A stretch of 64,000 bases of DNA from the NCBI RefSeq assembly GCF_014652515.1, contig NZ_BMYY01000006.1, positions 124,001 through 188,000 on the forward strand. The letters run 5' to 3'. A program made the position numbers and the translations under genes. Origin of the DNA: Bacterioplanes sanyensis (GTDB lineage: Bacteria; Pseudomonadota; Gammaproteobacteria; Pseudomonadales; Oceanobacteraceae). This document shows positions 55,817 through 64,000 of the stretch, piece after piece. Each line of letters starts with the position of its first letter. Position 1 is the stretch's first letter. Under the pieces are notes generated by a model that saw only the letters and a list, made by a program, of their open reading frames with translations, was not told where the DNA came from and searched no databases.

Positions 55817-58414
55817 ATGGAGCTGACGCCGTCTTCCCCGTTACCTTGGGCTGAGCGCCTAGAGCAAAAATCCCTCGCCGCCCGCATCGCGGTTAAAGCC
55901 CGCATTCCTGACTGCTGTGATCCTTGGTTAGCACGGCTTGATGGCATTGCTTGGCCAACTCCTAAAGCGCGCATTGTTTGGTTATTGGCGCCTGCCGGGT
56001 TTGGCAAAACGCAACTGATGGCAGAACAGGCTCGTCGTCATTGCGCTGAGCGCCCCGTGGTGTGGATGTCGCTGGACAGCAACGACGCCAGCCCAGCCTC
56101 ATTCTTACGGCACTTTTTAGAACTGGCCGAAGCGCAATTACCTGGCATTGCCACCGATGCTCTGGCGCACTGGCAGGCAACTCAGCAGCGCGGTGATGTC
56201 GATATCGGTGGTGTTTTATTGCTGTGGATTCAAGAAGCGAGCAGCTTTGAGCAGCCATTGCTGCTGTGCTTAGACGACACTCATTACCTGCAAGACGCTT
56301 GGCAAGTCTTGAACCTTATCATCGAGCAGCTACCCGATAACATTCAGCTGTGGCTCAGCAGTCGTTGGTTGCCCGACGGGCACGGCCGACTGCAGGTGCT
56401 GGACCATGTGGCGTGGTTGCGTCAGTCAGAGCTGGCATTCAGCGAGTCGCAAGCGCGCCAGTGGTTGCAGCACAGCCAAATGCCACTGTCGGAGCATGGG
56501 CTCGCGGAGTTGCACCAACAATTGCAAGGCTGGCCGGCGGCGCTGCGGATTTGGTTAAACCAAAGCCTACGGGCGCAGCAGCCACTGCCAGTGGCCGAGG
56601 TGCTGCCGGCCATCGCGGATTATGTGCACGATGCGGTTTTGCAGCAGTTGCCGCCTGAGTTGGCGACCTTTTTGTGCCAAGCAGCCGTGCTGCGCAGCTT
56701 CGACGAACCGTTATTGCACCATTGCTTGGCGACGTCAGATTATCACCAGCATTTGCAGCAAGCGCGTCAGCAGCAGTTATTTATTCGCCCGCAGCCTTCG
56801 CACCCGGGTTGGTTTGCGGTCGCCGCGCCGGTGGTTGATGTGCTGGCGGAACGTCTGCCGCTGGCTGAGCGTCGTGCCCTGCATCAGCGCGCTTTTGATT
56901 GGTTGTCTCAGCACGGCGAATCCGTGGCGGCTTTGCGCCATGCCCAGGCCGCCGGTTTAACTCACAGTGTGGCGCACTGGGTCGAGCAGGAAGCGGAAGC
57001 GATTCTCGCCAACCTCGATATCGCAGGTCTGTTGGCTTGGTTCGAACAAGCCGGCAGTGAGCTGGTGATGGCCAGCCCGCGCAGTATGCAAATGGCCGCT
57101 TGGGCTTGGCTGCTGACGCAGCAGCAGGCCCATGCAGCGCCACTTCTACAGAAGTTACAATACAGTGAGTTACCCGCCGCTGAGTTGTATGCCTTACAAG
57201 GCTACAGTGCTCGACTGCAAGGCCAACTGCCTAGAGCACAGCAACTGTGTGAACAAGCACTGCAGCAGCTGCCGGCTCAGCGCTATGCCCTGCGCATTTT
57301 GATGAGCAGCACCCTGGCGCATCTGGCGCTGTCGCGCAACGACCCTGATGGCGCGCGGCTGTGGAACCGCTACGCCCAAGATGTCGCCCGCCATCACCGC
57401 GCCACCGCCATGGAAGCCTTGATGCAATACGATTACGCCCGCATTGAGCTCAATCGCGGCAACATCAGTCGTGCCAGCCAGATTATTGAACAAGCGCTGG
57501 AGCTGCTGCAGGAAGGGCGACAACCAGCGGCGCCGCTGCCACATGGCCGGTTGTTGCTGTATCGCGCCTTCTTGTTGTGGCTGCATGGTCGCCCGCAAGA
57601 CGAAGCAAGAGTCGTCGAACTGTTGCAGCAAGGCATGGCTAACAGCGTACGCGCCCATGACATCGCGGTGTGTTATGGCTTTGCCGTGCAAGCCATGCGC
57701 GCCACGGCAGTGGGCGACAGTGATCGTGCTCTGGATTGGCTCGATCAAGCCGAGCGTTTGATGCAGCGCTGGCGTGTGGCGCAGTCGGGTTACGACTGGT
57801 TGCTGCTGGTAAAAGCCAATGTCTGGATCAGCCAGCACAAGTTGCAACGGGCGCAGGGCTGTATTGATGAAATCTGCCGTGGCCGAGCCTGCCATGAACT
57901 GCCCAGCCCAGAAGTCTTCCCCATGTTGCCAGGGTTGGCGGCGGTTACTCAGGCGCGCTTGTATTTGGTGGCGCAGGATTACGACGCTTGTTTGCATCAA
58001 GCGGAAGACTGGCTGCAGCACAGTCGTGGCAACTTGATGAATCAAGTGATGCAGTTGGTGCGCGCCGGCGCCCTGCAGTCGCGTCAGCATCCAGATAGCC
58101 ATTTGATTCAAAGTCGTATACAGCAGTTGCTGGAGCGTCAGGGCATTCAAATGGATTTAAGTGTTTGGCTACCAGCAGGCAATGCGGGTGTAGCCTCGCC
58201 CAGCGCAGCGCCAGAGGCGGTGGCCCGGCTCAGCGCTCGTGAGCTCGACGTGCTGCGCAAAATGGCGCAGGGCTTTTCTAATCAAGAAATCGCCGACCAG
58301 CTGTTTATCTCGTTACATACGGTGAAAACCCATGCGCGCAAGATCAATGTAAAACTGGGCGCTCGCAGCCGTACGCAAGCGATTCACCGGGCCAAAGAAA
58401 TGCTCTTGCTCTAA
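55817..58414 (+). CDS. LuxR-family MalT-type (LAL) transcriptional activator
   Basis: An 865-residue regulator. The N-terminal STAND ATPase has Walker A LAPAGFGKTQLMAEQ and Walker B LLLCLDDTHYL. A TPR-like region (about 430-760; ALQGYSARLQGQLPRAQQLC) follows. The C-terminal LuxR helix-turn-helix is LSARELDVLRKMAQGFSNQE, then IADQLFISLHTVKTH. Such proteins act as ligand- and ATP-dependent activators. It is orphan here, with no obvious target operon; the neighbouring iron cluster and the pseudo-receiver gene are the candidates. Confidence 0.9.
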   Translation: MELTPSSPLPWAERLEQKSLAARIAVKARIPDCCDPWLARLDGIAWPTPKARIVWLLAPAGFGKTQLMAEQARRHCAERPVVWMSLDSNDASPASFLRHFLELAEAQLPGIATDALAHWQATQQRGDVDIGGVLLLWIQEASSFEQPLLLCLDDTHYLQDAWQVLNLIIEQLPDNIQLWLSSRWLPDGHGRLQVLDHVAWLRQSELAFSESQARQWLQHSQMPLSEHGLAELHQQLQGWPAALRIWLNQSLRAQQPLPVAEVLPAIADYVHDAVLQQLPPELATFLCQAAVLRSFDEPLLHHCLATSDYHQHLQQARQQQLFIRPQPSHPGWFAVAAPVVDVLAERLPLAERRALHQRAFDWLSQHGESVAALRHAQAAGLTHSVAHWVEQEAEAILANLDIAGLLAWFEQAGSELVMASPRSMQMAAWAWLLTQQQAHAAPLLQKLQYSELPAAELYALQGYSARLQGQLPRAQQLCEQALQQLPAQRYALRILMSSTLAHLALSRNDPDGARLWNRYAQDVARHHRATAMEALMQYDYARIELNRGNISRASQIIEQALELLQEGRQPAAPLPHGRLLLYRAFLLWLHGRPQDEARVVELLQQGMANSVRAHDIAVCYGFAVQAMRATAVGDSDRALDWLDQAERLMQRWRVAQSGYDWLLLVKANVWISQHKLQRAQGCIDEICRGRACHELPSPEVFPMLPGLAAVTQARLYLVAQDYDACLHQAEDWLQHSRGNLMNQVMQLVRAGALQSRQHPDSHLIQSRIQQLLERQGIQMDLSVWLPAGNAGVASPSAAPEAVARLSARELDVLRKMAQGFSNQEIADQLFISLHTVKTHARKINVKLGARSRTQAIHRAKEMLLL

Positions 58415-58507
58415 CGGCTGAAAAACCGCTTCAAGCCGCCCTATTGGTGGCAAAAATGAGGTCTGTCAGCTAAACCCAAGGCATGTCTAATTCATGAGGC
58501 TGATGGA

Positions 58508-59680
58508 ATGGCCGAGCATCTGGCACTGATTGTTTCTTACCAAGACAGCCCGGATTTACGCCAGTGGCTGCAACCGGATTACCAATGCATGTTCTCTCGT
58601 CCAGATGAAGAGCTGGATATGAACGAGCGCGTGGCGCTGATGATGATTGATGCACGCAGCGTCAGTGAGGCCGATTTACTGAGTATTTGCCGGCAATTGC
58701 GTCAGGCGAGTGACAGCACGCCGCTGGTGGTGGTGGCGCCAGAAGAAGCCTTATCAATGCGCTTGGAGCTGTATGACGCCGGCTGCGATGATTGCATCGA
58801 TCCGGCGGCGCTGGCTGAGCTACGCGGTCGCATTGATCGCCTGGTTATGAACAAAATCGCCAGTGATCAACTGCGACAGCAGCTGCAGCAAGCTAACGAG
58901 ATGGCCTTTTTGGCCATGACAGGCACCTCGGATTTAGGGGTAAATATTCAGTTTTTGCTCGATGTGCATCACTGCAACAACTTAGATGAGTTGGGCATGC
59001 GCTTATTCCAATCTCTGCGTAACTACAGTCTGAATTGCAGCTTGCAGCTACGCAGTCGCTTTGCATGCAAAAATATGGAAGCCAGTGGCATGGCGAAGGC
59101 GATGGAGTCATCGCTGTTGGATGCCTGTAAGGACCAAGGCCGCTACGTCGATTTTGGCCATCGTTCGATTATGAATTATGGCCGTGTTTCTTTGCTGGTA
59201 AAAAACATGCCGATCGACGATGAGCAAAAATACGGCGCCATCAAAGATAACTTATTTTCTTTACTGCAAGGGGCCGATGCACGTATTGAGGCATTGGATA
59301 ATCAGCATACGTTGGAGCTAGAAGGGCAGTTGATTCGACAAATGGCGCTGCAAATGCGCAGCTTAATGGACGATGTTGATGAAGCGCAGTTACAGGTCAT
59401 GCGCGCGATTGTGGAAGTGGTCGAGAATATGTCCGAACAAGTTGAAGGCAGCCTGCATGAACTGCACCTGACGGAAGCTCAGGAGCAGCGCTTACAAGCG
59501 ATTTCTGACCGTGCGGTGCAAAATACCAATCAAATTTTTCACGAAGGCTTGCAGCTGGATCAGCGGCTGCGTGATTTTCTCGCCGCCGCTGAATTATTGC
59601 TGGCCAAGCCGCATTTGCAGGCAGAGCAACTGCAGCGGTTGCTGCAGTCGGTTCAGACGCTGCACCATACGACGCCGTAG
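58508..59680 (+). CDS. Pseudo-receiver regulatory protein with coiled coil
   Basis: A 390-residue soluble protein. Residues 1-115 resemble a response-regulator receiver that has lost the acidic pair: the N-terminus is LALIVSYQDSP, while VALMMIDARSV has an Asp where the acceptor would be and TPLVVVAPEEA ends the switch strand. The middle (about 150-270) resembles a GAF-like fold (NLDELGMRLFQSLRNYSLNC). The last 120 residues are long amphipathic helices with coiled-coil spacing. No output domain is recognised. It follows the LuxR gene by 94 bases and converges with the next gene. Confidence 0.68.
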   Translation: MAEHLALIVSYQDSPDLRQWLQPDYQCMFSRPDEELDMNERVALMMIDARSVSEADLLSICRQLRQASDSTPLVVVAPEEALSMRLELYDAGCDDCIDPAALAELRGRIDRLVMNKIASDQLRQQLQQANEMAFLAMTGTSDLGVNIQFLLDVHHCNNLDELGMRLFQSLRNYSLNCSLQLRSRFACKNMEASGMAKAMESSLLDACKDQGRYVDFGHRSIMNYGRVSLLVKNMPIDDEQKYGAIKDNLFSLLQGADARIEALDNQHTLELEGQLIRQMALQMRSLMDDVDEAQLQVMRAIVEVVENMSEQVEGSLHELHLTEAQEQRLQAISDRAVQNTNQIFHEGLQLDQRLRDFLAAAELLLAKPHLQAEQLQRLLQSVQTLHHTTP

Positions 59681-59690
59681 CCGTCAGGGC

Positions 59691-60533
59691 TTACGTCGCG
59701 GGTTTGCGAAACTTCAGCGTCATGCGGTCGCTTTCGCCAATGGCGAGGTATTTGTCTTTATCCTTATCACCCAGACGCAGCGACGGTGGCAAAGTCCAAA
59801 CCCCTTTCGGGTGGTCTTTGCTATCGCGAGCGTTGGCATTGATCTCACTGCGGTCGACTAACTCAAAGCCAGCTTGCTGTGCAATGGTGAGCACATAGGC
59901 TTCGCTAACGTAACCACTTTGCACCATTTGCTCACGACTGAAAGACACCGGTGCGCGGTGCTCCACCACGCCCAAAATACCGCCGGGTTTGAGCGCAGCA
60001 TAAGCGGCATCAAATACCGCCTGTTCCTGCTCGTTGCGCATCCAGTTATGCACATTGCGGAAGGTAAAAACACGGTCGACGCTGTTGTCTGCGGCCAGCT
60101 TCAGATGCTTAGGTGGCTCCAGTACGGACATTTGAATATCGCCATAGAGCTCGGGCTGAGTCAGAAAGTTATCTTCAAACTGACCGCGCAGACGCTGGAA
60201 AAAGCCAACGTCCGACTGCGGATGCCAATGGGCGGCAATCAACTGGCCTTCATCGCGCAAATACGGCGCCAAAATGTCGGTGTACCAGCCGCCGCCTGGC
60301 CAGATTTCCACCACAGTGTGCTGCGGTTGCAGTTCAAAAAAGCTCAGAGTTTGTTGTGGATGACGGTATTCATCCCGAGCGCGGGCTTTGGCACTGCGGT
60401 GTGACTGATCGCCCAGCTGCACCGCTGTGGTTTGCACCTGGCCGACGGCGTTGTCCGTACCGCCGGAGTAGTCGGTATTAGCACAACCGGCTAGCCCCAA
60501 GGCTAGGGCTGAAATCATCATAAAATCTCGCAT
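59691..60533 (-). CDS. Exported methyltransferase-like lipoprotein
   Basis: A 280-residue protein with lipoprotein signal MRDFMMISALALGLAGCANT. The mature part is a predicted class I SAM-dependent methyltransferase (COG4798 type): VVEIWPGGGWYTDILAPYLR as the E-x-G-x-G loop, RVFTFRNVHNWM, and LKPGGILGVVEHRA. SAM should not be available outside the cytoplasm, so either it is not exported or the fold has another job. ATG 60533 follows AAGGA; longer frames lose the signal. It ends 10 bases from the pseudo-receiver gene and lies downstream of the LysR gene. Confidence 0.82.
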   Translation of the reverse strand: MRDFMMISALALGLAGCANTDYSGGTDNAVGQVQTTAVQLGDQSHRSAKARARDEYRHPQQTLSFFELQPQHTVVEIWPGGGWYTDILAPYLRDEGQLIAAHWHPQSDVGFFQRLRGQFEDNFLTQPELYGDIQMSVLEPPKHLKLAADNSVDRVFTFRNVHNWMRNEQEQAVFDAAYAALKPGGILGVVEHRAPVSFSREQMVQSGYVSEAYVLTIAQQAGFELVDRSEINANARDSKDHPKGVWTLPPSLRLGDKDKDKYLAIGESDRMTLKFRKPAT

Positions 60534-60544
60534 TAGCAATGTCC

Positions 60545-61510
60545 TTAATGTGATAGCGAAGGCTGGCCAGCGTTGTCGACCAAATCGACCTCCCAAGGCG
60601 GGTTGGGGCGCACGCTGTCAATTACATAGTCAACGAAGGATCGGACCTTAGCCGACAAATGACGATTACTGGGGTACAGTGCGTGAATTGGGCTGGCTTC
60701 GAACGGCCAGTCACACAAGACGGGCACAAGGTTTCCTGCGCGAATGGCCGACGCAGCAATCAGGGTTGGTAGCGGTGTAATGCCGGCGCCGGATAAGGCC
60801 AGTGTGTACAAGCTGGCAAAATCATTGACCTGCAGTCTAGGTCGTACTTGCACGGTTTGGTCTTCACCGCTTTCATGCGTCAGATGCCACTGCATAAACT
60901 GCGATGCGGTGAGCAGGTGGTGATCACGTAGCTGATCTGGGTGGTTGGGGCTGCCGTGCTGGCGAATGTAATCTGGGCTTGCGCACAGCAAAGCGCGGGC
61001 ATCACCAAGATGGCGGCCAATCAAGGATGAATCTTCCAGCTGGCCGATGCGAAAGGCAACGTCTATGCCTTCTTGCACTAAATCTAGCTTTTGGTCGCTG
61101 AGCACCATATCGACATTGACCTGTGGATGGCGCTCCATAAATTCGGCCACCAATGAACTGAGTACGGTGGAGCCAAACAATACCGGCGCGGTAATGCGCA
61201 GCGTACCCGTTGGCGTGCTTTGCATTTGGGTCACGGCGATATTGGCTTCTTCGATCTCTGACAAGATGCGTGAGCAGTGGTTGTAGTAGGCGGTGCCGGT
61301 GTCGGTTAGGCGCAAACTGCGTGTGGTGCGCTGGATCAGGCGAACGCCCAAACGCTCCTCAAGTTGGGTGATCTTGCGGCTCACCGTCGATTTGGGCAGC
61401 CCTAGGTTGCGTGCCGCTCCGGTAAAGCTGCCGGCGTCGACCACATGAACGAAGATCGCCATCTCATTGAGATCAAATTCTTCTCGTTTTCCTATCAACA
61501 TAAGAGACAT
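60545..61510 (-). CDS. LysR-family transcriptional regulator
   Basis: A 321-residue regulator. The N-terminal winged helix-turn-helix reads MAIFVHVVDAGSFTGAARNL and GLPKSTVSRKITQLEERLGV. The effector domain has GTLRITAPVLFGSTVLSSLV and DVAFRIGQLEDSSLI, typical of the LysR group acting on quinones or aromatic stress. ATG 61510 or 61501 (MLIGKREEFDL) may be the true start. Its stop lies 11 bases upstream of the methyltransferase-like lipoprotein's ATG, so both may be one transcript. Confidence 0.93.
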   Translation of the reverse strand: MSLMLIGKREEFDLNEMAIFVHVVDAGSFTGAARNLGLPKSTVSRKITQLEERLGVRLIQRTTRSLRLTDTGTAYYNHCSRILSEIEEANIAVTQMQSTPTGTLRITAPVLFGSTVLSSLVAEFMERHPQVNVDMVLSDQKLDLVQEGIDVAFRIGQLEDSSLIGRHLGDARALLCASPDYIRQHGSPNHPDQLRDHHLLTASQFMQWHLTHESGEDQTVQVRPRLQVNDFASLYTLALSGAGITPLPTLIAASAIRAGNLVPVLCDWPFEASPIHALYPSNRHLSAKVRSFVDYVIDSVRPNPPWEVDLVDNAGQPSLSH

Positions 61511-61967
61511 TCCCCTGAAGTATGGGCTTCATTATGGGGATGATTGTTGAGAATTAAAGAACAATATGACAAAAAGATACGTTATTGGCTCGCATTGTGC
61601 TTGGCTGCTTGCCTTGTATTCAAGAGGAGCGCTGCGGCAGGCAACGCCGCTTAGCTCTGGCTGGACGGGCTGGCACACTCCGCTTGGTAAAGCAGGTAAA
61701 CCAAGGGCACCTCTGAATAATTCTGCACAGCTCTGCGCGAGTGCGACAGGCTTTCAGAACAAGGCGGTGATGGCAGGAAATGGCCAGCCCTTTCCAACAT
61801 CGCCAACGACGTTATGGAGGCCTGCCGCCCGCGCCTTATGGGGAACGCCAGAGAACTCCAGCTCTGTGTCGCCGATTTTTGCTGTAGCTGGCTAGAGCAG
61901 CAAACCGGCTTCGTGATCTGAAATCCTCTGGCGATCCAGAGCAGGCACCGAATTATTCATAAGCGCT
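61511..61967. repeat. Gene-poor 457-base stretch with repeated GGCACC...GAATwATTC element
   Basis: No convincing gene. A 109-codon frame (61566-61895) has no domain and I treat it as chance. GGCACC-tct-GAATAATTC at 61706-61723 recurs as GGCACC-GAATTATTC at 61944-61958, and CCTCTGAATAATTC at 61710-61723 recurs exactly at 63808-63821. Such ends resemble those of insertion sequences or short mobile repeats. This is a likely remnant or MITE-like element. I could not identify a transposase. Confidence 0.4.
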
Positions 61968-62288
61968 TTAAAACTTGCTCGGCCTTAATACCTCAATGTA
62001 TTCGATGTAAGTAATGCCTGAGTAATCATCAAAATAGGTTTGGGTGACCTCATTCATAATGGTTTCAGCTGTGGCTTTATCATTGACGATGACTTCAATT
62101 TTCACATCCGAAAAATCATCCACCACGGCCGCGCGCTCAGATGTCGCTCGAAAGGTATGGCCGCCTTTGCCGCCAGCGGCAATAATGGTGTAACCCTTGG
62201 CACCGGCAGCTTCAATGATCTCCACCACGCCTTTCACGATCAGCTTTTCCGTGATGATCACAACTTTTTCAGCAGCATGTAGTTGCAT
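61968..62288 (-). CDS. PII-like regulator SbtB
   Basis: A 106-residue PII-fold protein. Core strands are KVVIITEKLIVKGVVEII and IEVIVNDKATAETIMNEV. The T-loop region AAGGKGGHTFRAT carries the Gly/Lys-rich motif that binds adenine nucleotides in SbtB. It has no Cys, so the C-terminal redox R-loop of cyanobacterial SbtB is absent; the end is LRPSKF. In SbtB the nucleotide state controls transporter SbtA, and the adjacent sbtA (14 bases upstream) supports that partner. Confidence 0.88.
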   Translation of the reverse strand: MQLHAAEKVVIITEKLIVKGVVEIIEAAGAKGYTIIAAGGKGGHTFRATSERAAVVDDFSDVKIEVIVNDKATAETIMNEVTQTYFDDYSGITYIEYIEVLRPSKF

Positions 62289-62302
62289 TTTACTCTCCTT
62301 GA

Positions 62303-63310
62303 TTAAATATCAAATACCACTTCAGCCAGAGCGATAAAGAGGGGGATACAGACGGCGATGGAAACCGGTGTTCCCACACTGGTGGAAGCGCCAATATACG
62401 CTGATGGATTGGCTTTAGGAATGCCTGCCCGTAGAGTCGGTGGGCCAGAAATATCTGAGTTGGATGCGGCTATGACTGCAAACAAAATTACACCTCCCGG
62501 GCTGAAGCCAACCATGATGTGAGCAACATAACCTAAACCAAAGGCCATTAGGCCGTGTAGGATGGGGCCGATAAAGGCATAAATCGCATACCAATGCGCC
62601 ACACGTCTGAGTTCATTTAAGCGCTCATAGGCCTCCATGCCCATGACTAATAACAGTACGGTGAGCAGGCCGCGAAATAAAGGGTCATAAAAACTCTGCA
62701 GCACTGAATCTGGCCGTGACAACAGCCCCAATGCCAAGCCTAATAATAAAGCTGACAAGGCAGAGCCGCGTAAGCTGTCTTTAACAATACCCCAAACATC
62801 AATTTTGGTGTCTTTGTACTCACTGTTTTTGTGTTGATGCATATTAGCGAGCACAATGGCCAGAATCAGCGCCGGAATATCCATAAAGGGATACAGGGCT
62901 GGCACCCAGGCTTCGAAAGCAATGGACTCTTCTTCCAATAACACCATGGCCGCGGCCAGCGTAGAGGCACTAACAGCACCAAAGAGACCAGCCGTGGCAT
63001 AACTGTCGGCACGATTAATACCGGGTAGGCGTGAGAGAATAAAGCTCCCCATCAAAACAATGACCACACCAATCAGCATAGAAAACAGCGCCGGTACCAG
63101 CATGGCGGTAAAGTCGGCTTCGCGAATTTCGATACCGCCTTTCAGACCAATGCGCATCAGCAGCATGAATACAATAAACTGGTATACCGCATTGGGAATT
63201 TTCAGATTGCTACCGAGGGCGGCAATGAGCATGCCACCGATCAGAAAACCTAACGTCGGGGTTTGAAACTGGGTTACCAGTCGAGTGAGGAAGTCGATTA
63301 AAAATTCCAT
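62303..63310 (-). CDS. Sodium-dependent bicarbonate transporter SbtA family
   Basis: A 335-residue inner-membrane protein with about ten helices. SbtA-type wording includes MLLMRIGLKGGIEIREADFT and LFGAVSASTLAAAMVLLEEE in the first half. NSDISGPPTLRAGIPKANPS carries the inverted-repeat site likely to bind Na+ and bicarbonate. ATG 63310 (MEFLIDFL) follows AGGAT. The frame is open 150 codons further but with no conserved sequence. The transporter concentrates bicarbonate; here it may serve anaplerotic carboxylation, since no RubisCO or carboxysome gene is in view. Confidence 0.9.
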   Translation of the reverse strand: MEFLIDFLTRLVTQFQTPTLGFLIGGMLIAALGSNLKIPNAVYQFIVFMLLMRIGLKGGIEIREADFTAMLVPALFSMLIGVVIVLMGSFILSRLPGINRADSYATAGLFGAVSASTLAAAMVLLEEESIAFEAWVPALYPFMDIPALILAIVLANMHQHKNSEYKDTKIDVWGIVKDSLRGSALSALLLGLALGLLSRPDSVLQSFYDPLFRGLLTVLLLVMGMEAYERLNELRRVAHWYAIYAFIGPILHGLMAFGLGYVAHIMVGFSPGGVILFAVIAASNSDISGPPTLRAGIPKANPSAYIGASTSVGTPVSIAVCIPLFIALAEVVFDI

Positions 63311-63379
63311 GCAATATCCTTGATGATTCATGGGGCAGCAAAAACAGCTGGCCATCTTCGATGGCAGGCGCCAGATCAT

Positions 63380-63691
63380 GTGGCGGTCTATGGTAGCATG
63401 ATTGCATTTAAGGTCATGAGCTACTGGGAGCGTGCGCACCACAGTGCTGTGCATTGCATGCTCAGTAATGGAAGGCTTAATCGCACCATGGCCAACGGCA
63501 TATCGGCCAATAAAGTGGGTGGCAGAGAGCAAGGCAACCTTTGAATCAGCCGCTACATCAGCGGTCAGGCACTGGAGTGGGGTTACAGTTTGTATGCGCC
63601 CATGTAGGTGGGTATTGCCATTGCTGTAATGGGGTTGTTGACGTTGCTGTTGGGTCGCAGTCGGTTGGTTAATAAACGTGCGTTGGCATAG
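63380..63691 (+). pseudogene. Degraded reading frame, possibly the 3' end of a transporter gene
   Basis: The 564 bases between sbtA and the last gene hold no intact gene. On the plus strand one frame reads TMANGISANKVGGREQGNL, stop (63542-63544), ISRYISGQALEWGYSLYAPM, stop (63605-63607), VGIAIAVMGLLTLLLGR then SRLVNKRALA, stop. The REQG pattern and the hydrophobic last helix with a basic end resemble the second half of an MFS-type transporter, interrupted by two in-frame stops. The family is a guess. Confidence 0.3.
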
Positions 63692-63874
63692 CTGTAATGC
63701 TTGACTTTTCAATGATGGGGAAATCAGAGCGGCACTGAGGTCTGGCACGGACTGAGGCATTAATATAGGCAGCGACAGCCCCGATCAAAGTAGACAGCTG
63801 TGACAAGCCTCTGAATAATTCGCTGCATCATCGTACGGTGCACTATTACTCAAAGGTTGGCTTAGGTCGTTATT

Positions 63875-64000
63875 ATGTTATCCACTGCTCGCTTGCAACT
63901 TGAAATTCTTTCTACCGCTCACGTTCCGGCCATGGTTGATTACTACTTACGAAATCGCCAGCATTTGGCGCCGTGGGAGCCGTTGCGAGACGACGAGTTT
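63875..64000 (+). CDS. RimJ/RimL-type GNAT N-acetyltransferase, N-terminal part
   Basis: The first 42 codons lie in the window; the gene runs off the right edge. MLSTARLQLEILSTAHVPAM followed by VDYYLRNRQHLAPWEPLRDD matches the RimJ N-terminus (DYYxxNRxxLxPWEP), the ribosomal-protein S5 acetyltransferase family. Other GNAT substrates are possible. Confidence 0.75.
   Translation, partial: MLSTARLQLEILSTAHVPAMVDYYLRNRQHLAPWEPLRDDEF

Noticed and set aside
61566-61895. A 109-codon plus-strand frame in the gene-poor gap
   Set aside because: Low-complexity composition without any domain or signal, and it crosses a repeated element; probably not coding.
63311-63760. 150-codon upstream extension of the sbtA frame
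   Set aside because: The added residues have no hydrophobic pattern or similarity, and ATG 63310 has a good ribosome site matching the family start.

Overview
The window reads as chromosomal DNA of a free-living, aerobic, probably marine gammaproteobacterium. The evidence is a Vfr-like Crp beside an OsmC-family gene, a trpGDC block behind trpE, tandem FadE-type acyl-CoA dehydrogenases under a PsrA-like operator, mpl-ubiX, and leuS-lptE-holA. Several loci resemble Pseudomonas and Oceanospirillales. The genus is an inference and was not tested. I found no rRNA, tRNA, CRISPR array or intact insertion sequence.

Layout. 1-3.4 kb: srkA (cut by the window edge), comF, bioB, a small flagellar-tail-like protein and a SprA-type HExxH protein. 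3.6-8.2 kb: promoter with a PsrA-like palindrome, two tandem acyl-CoA dehydrogenases and a TetR regulator. 8.2-10.1 kb: ribosome-hibernation factor, OGFr-domain protein, HAD phosphatase. 10.2-14.2 kb: trpE, trpG, trpD, trpC. 14.2-19 kb: lipoprotein, HD-GYP response regulator, Crp, OsmC, speD. 19-23.4 kb: on the minus strand, a LitR/CarH-like MerR regulator, rsmC, a compact Trp/Gln-rich TonB-receptor-like protein and a 41-residue ORF; divergently, a short LOV photoreceptor. 23.5-29.2 kb: ppa, then an overlapping TonB receptor / ABC-substrate-binding-like / hybrid histidine kinase operon. 29.2-32.7 kb: fbp, mpl, ubiX and a membrane protein. 32.7-38.6 kb: disulfide reductase, glyoxalase, peroxiredoxin-glutaredoxin fusion, FadL-like porin, SDR protein. 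38.6-48.5 kb: an unknown protein, holA-lptE-leuS, cytochrome c4, 5-oxoprolinase-type fusion, grxD. 48.5-55.7 kb: iron-linked cluster (Fur box, DUF4856 lipoprotein, imelysin, DUF1513 Tat protein, di-iron hydroxylase, FecA-like TonB receptor). 55.8-61.5 kb: LuxR/MalT-type regulator, pseudo-receiver protein, exported methyltransferase-like lipoprotein, LysR regulator. 61.5-64 kb: repeat-bearing gap, sbtB-sbtA bicarbonate transport pair, degraded gene remnant, start of a RimJ-type acetyltransferase.

The most coherent multi-gene systems are four. The first is the light-sensing pair (LOV plus divergent LitR-like regulator). The second is the receptor/periplasmic-protein/kinase operon at 24.2-29.2 kb. 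The third is the Fur-linked imelysin cluster. The fourth is the SbtA-SbtB pair in an organism with no photosynthesis or carboxysome genes in view. Start codons were moved inward from the longest open frame where ribosome-binding sites and family N-termini supported it.
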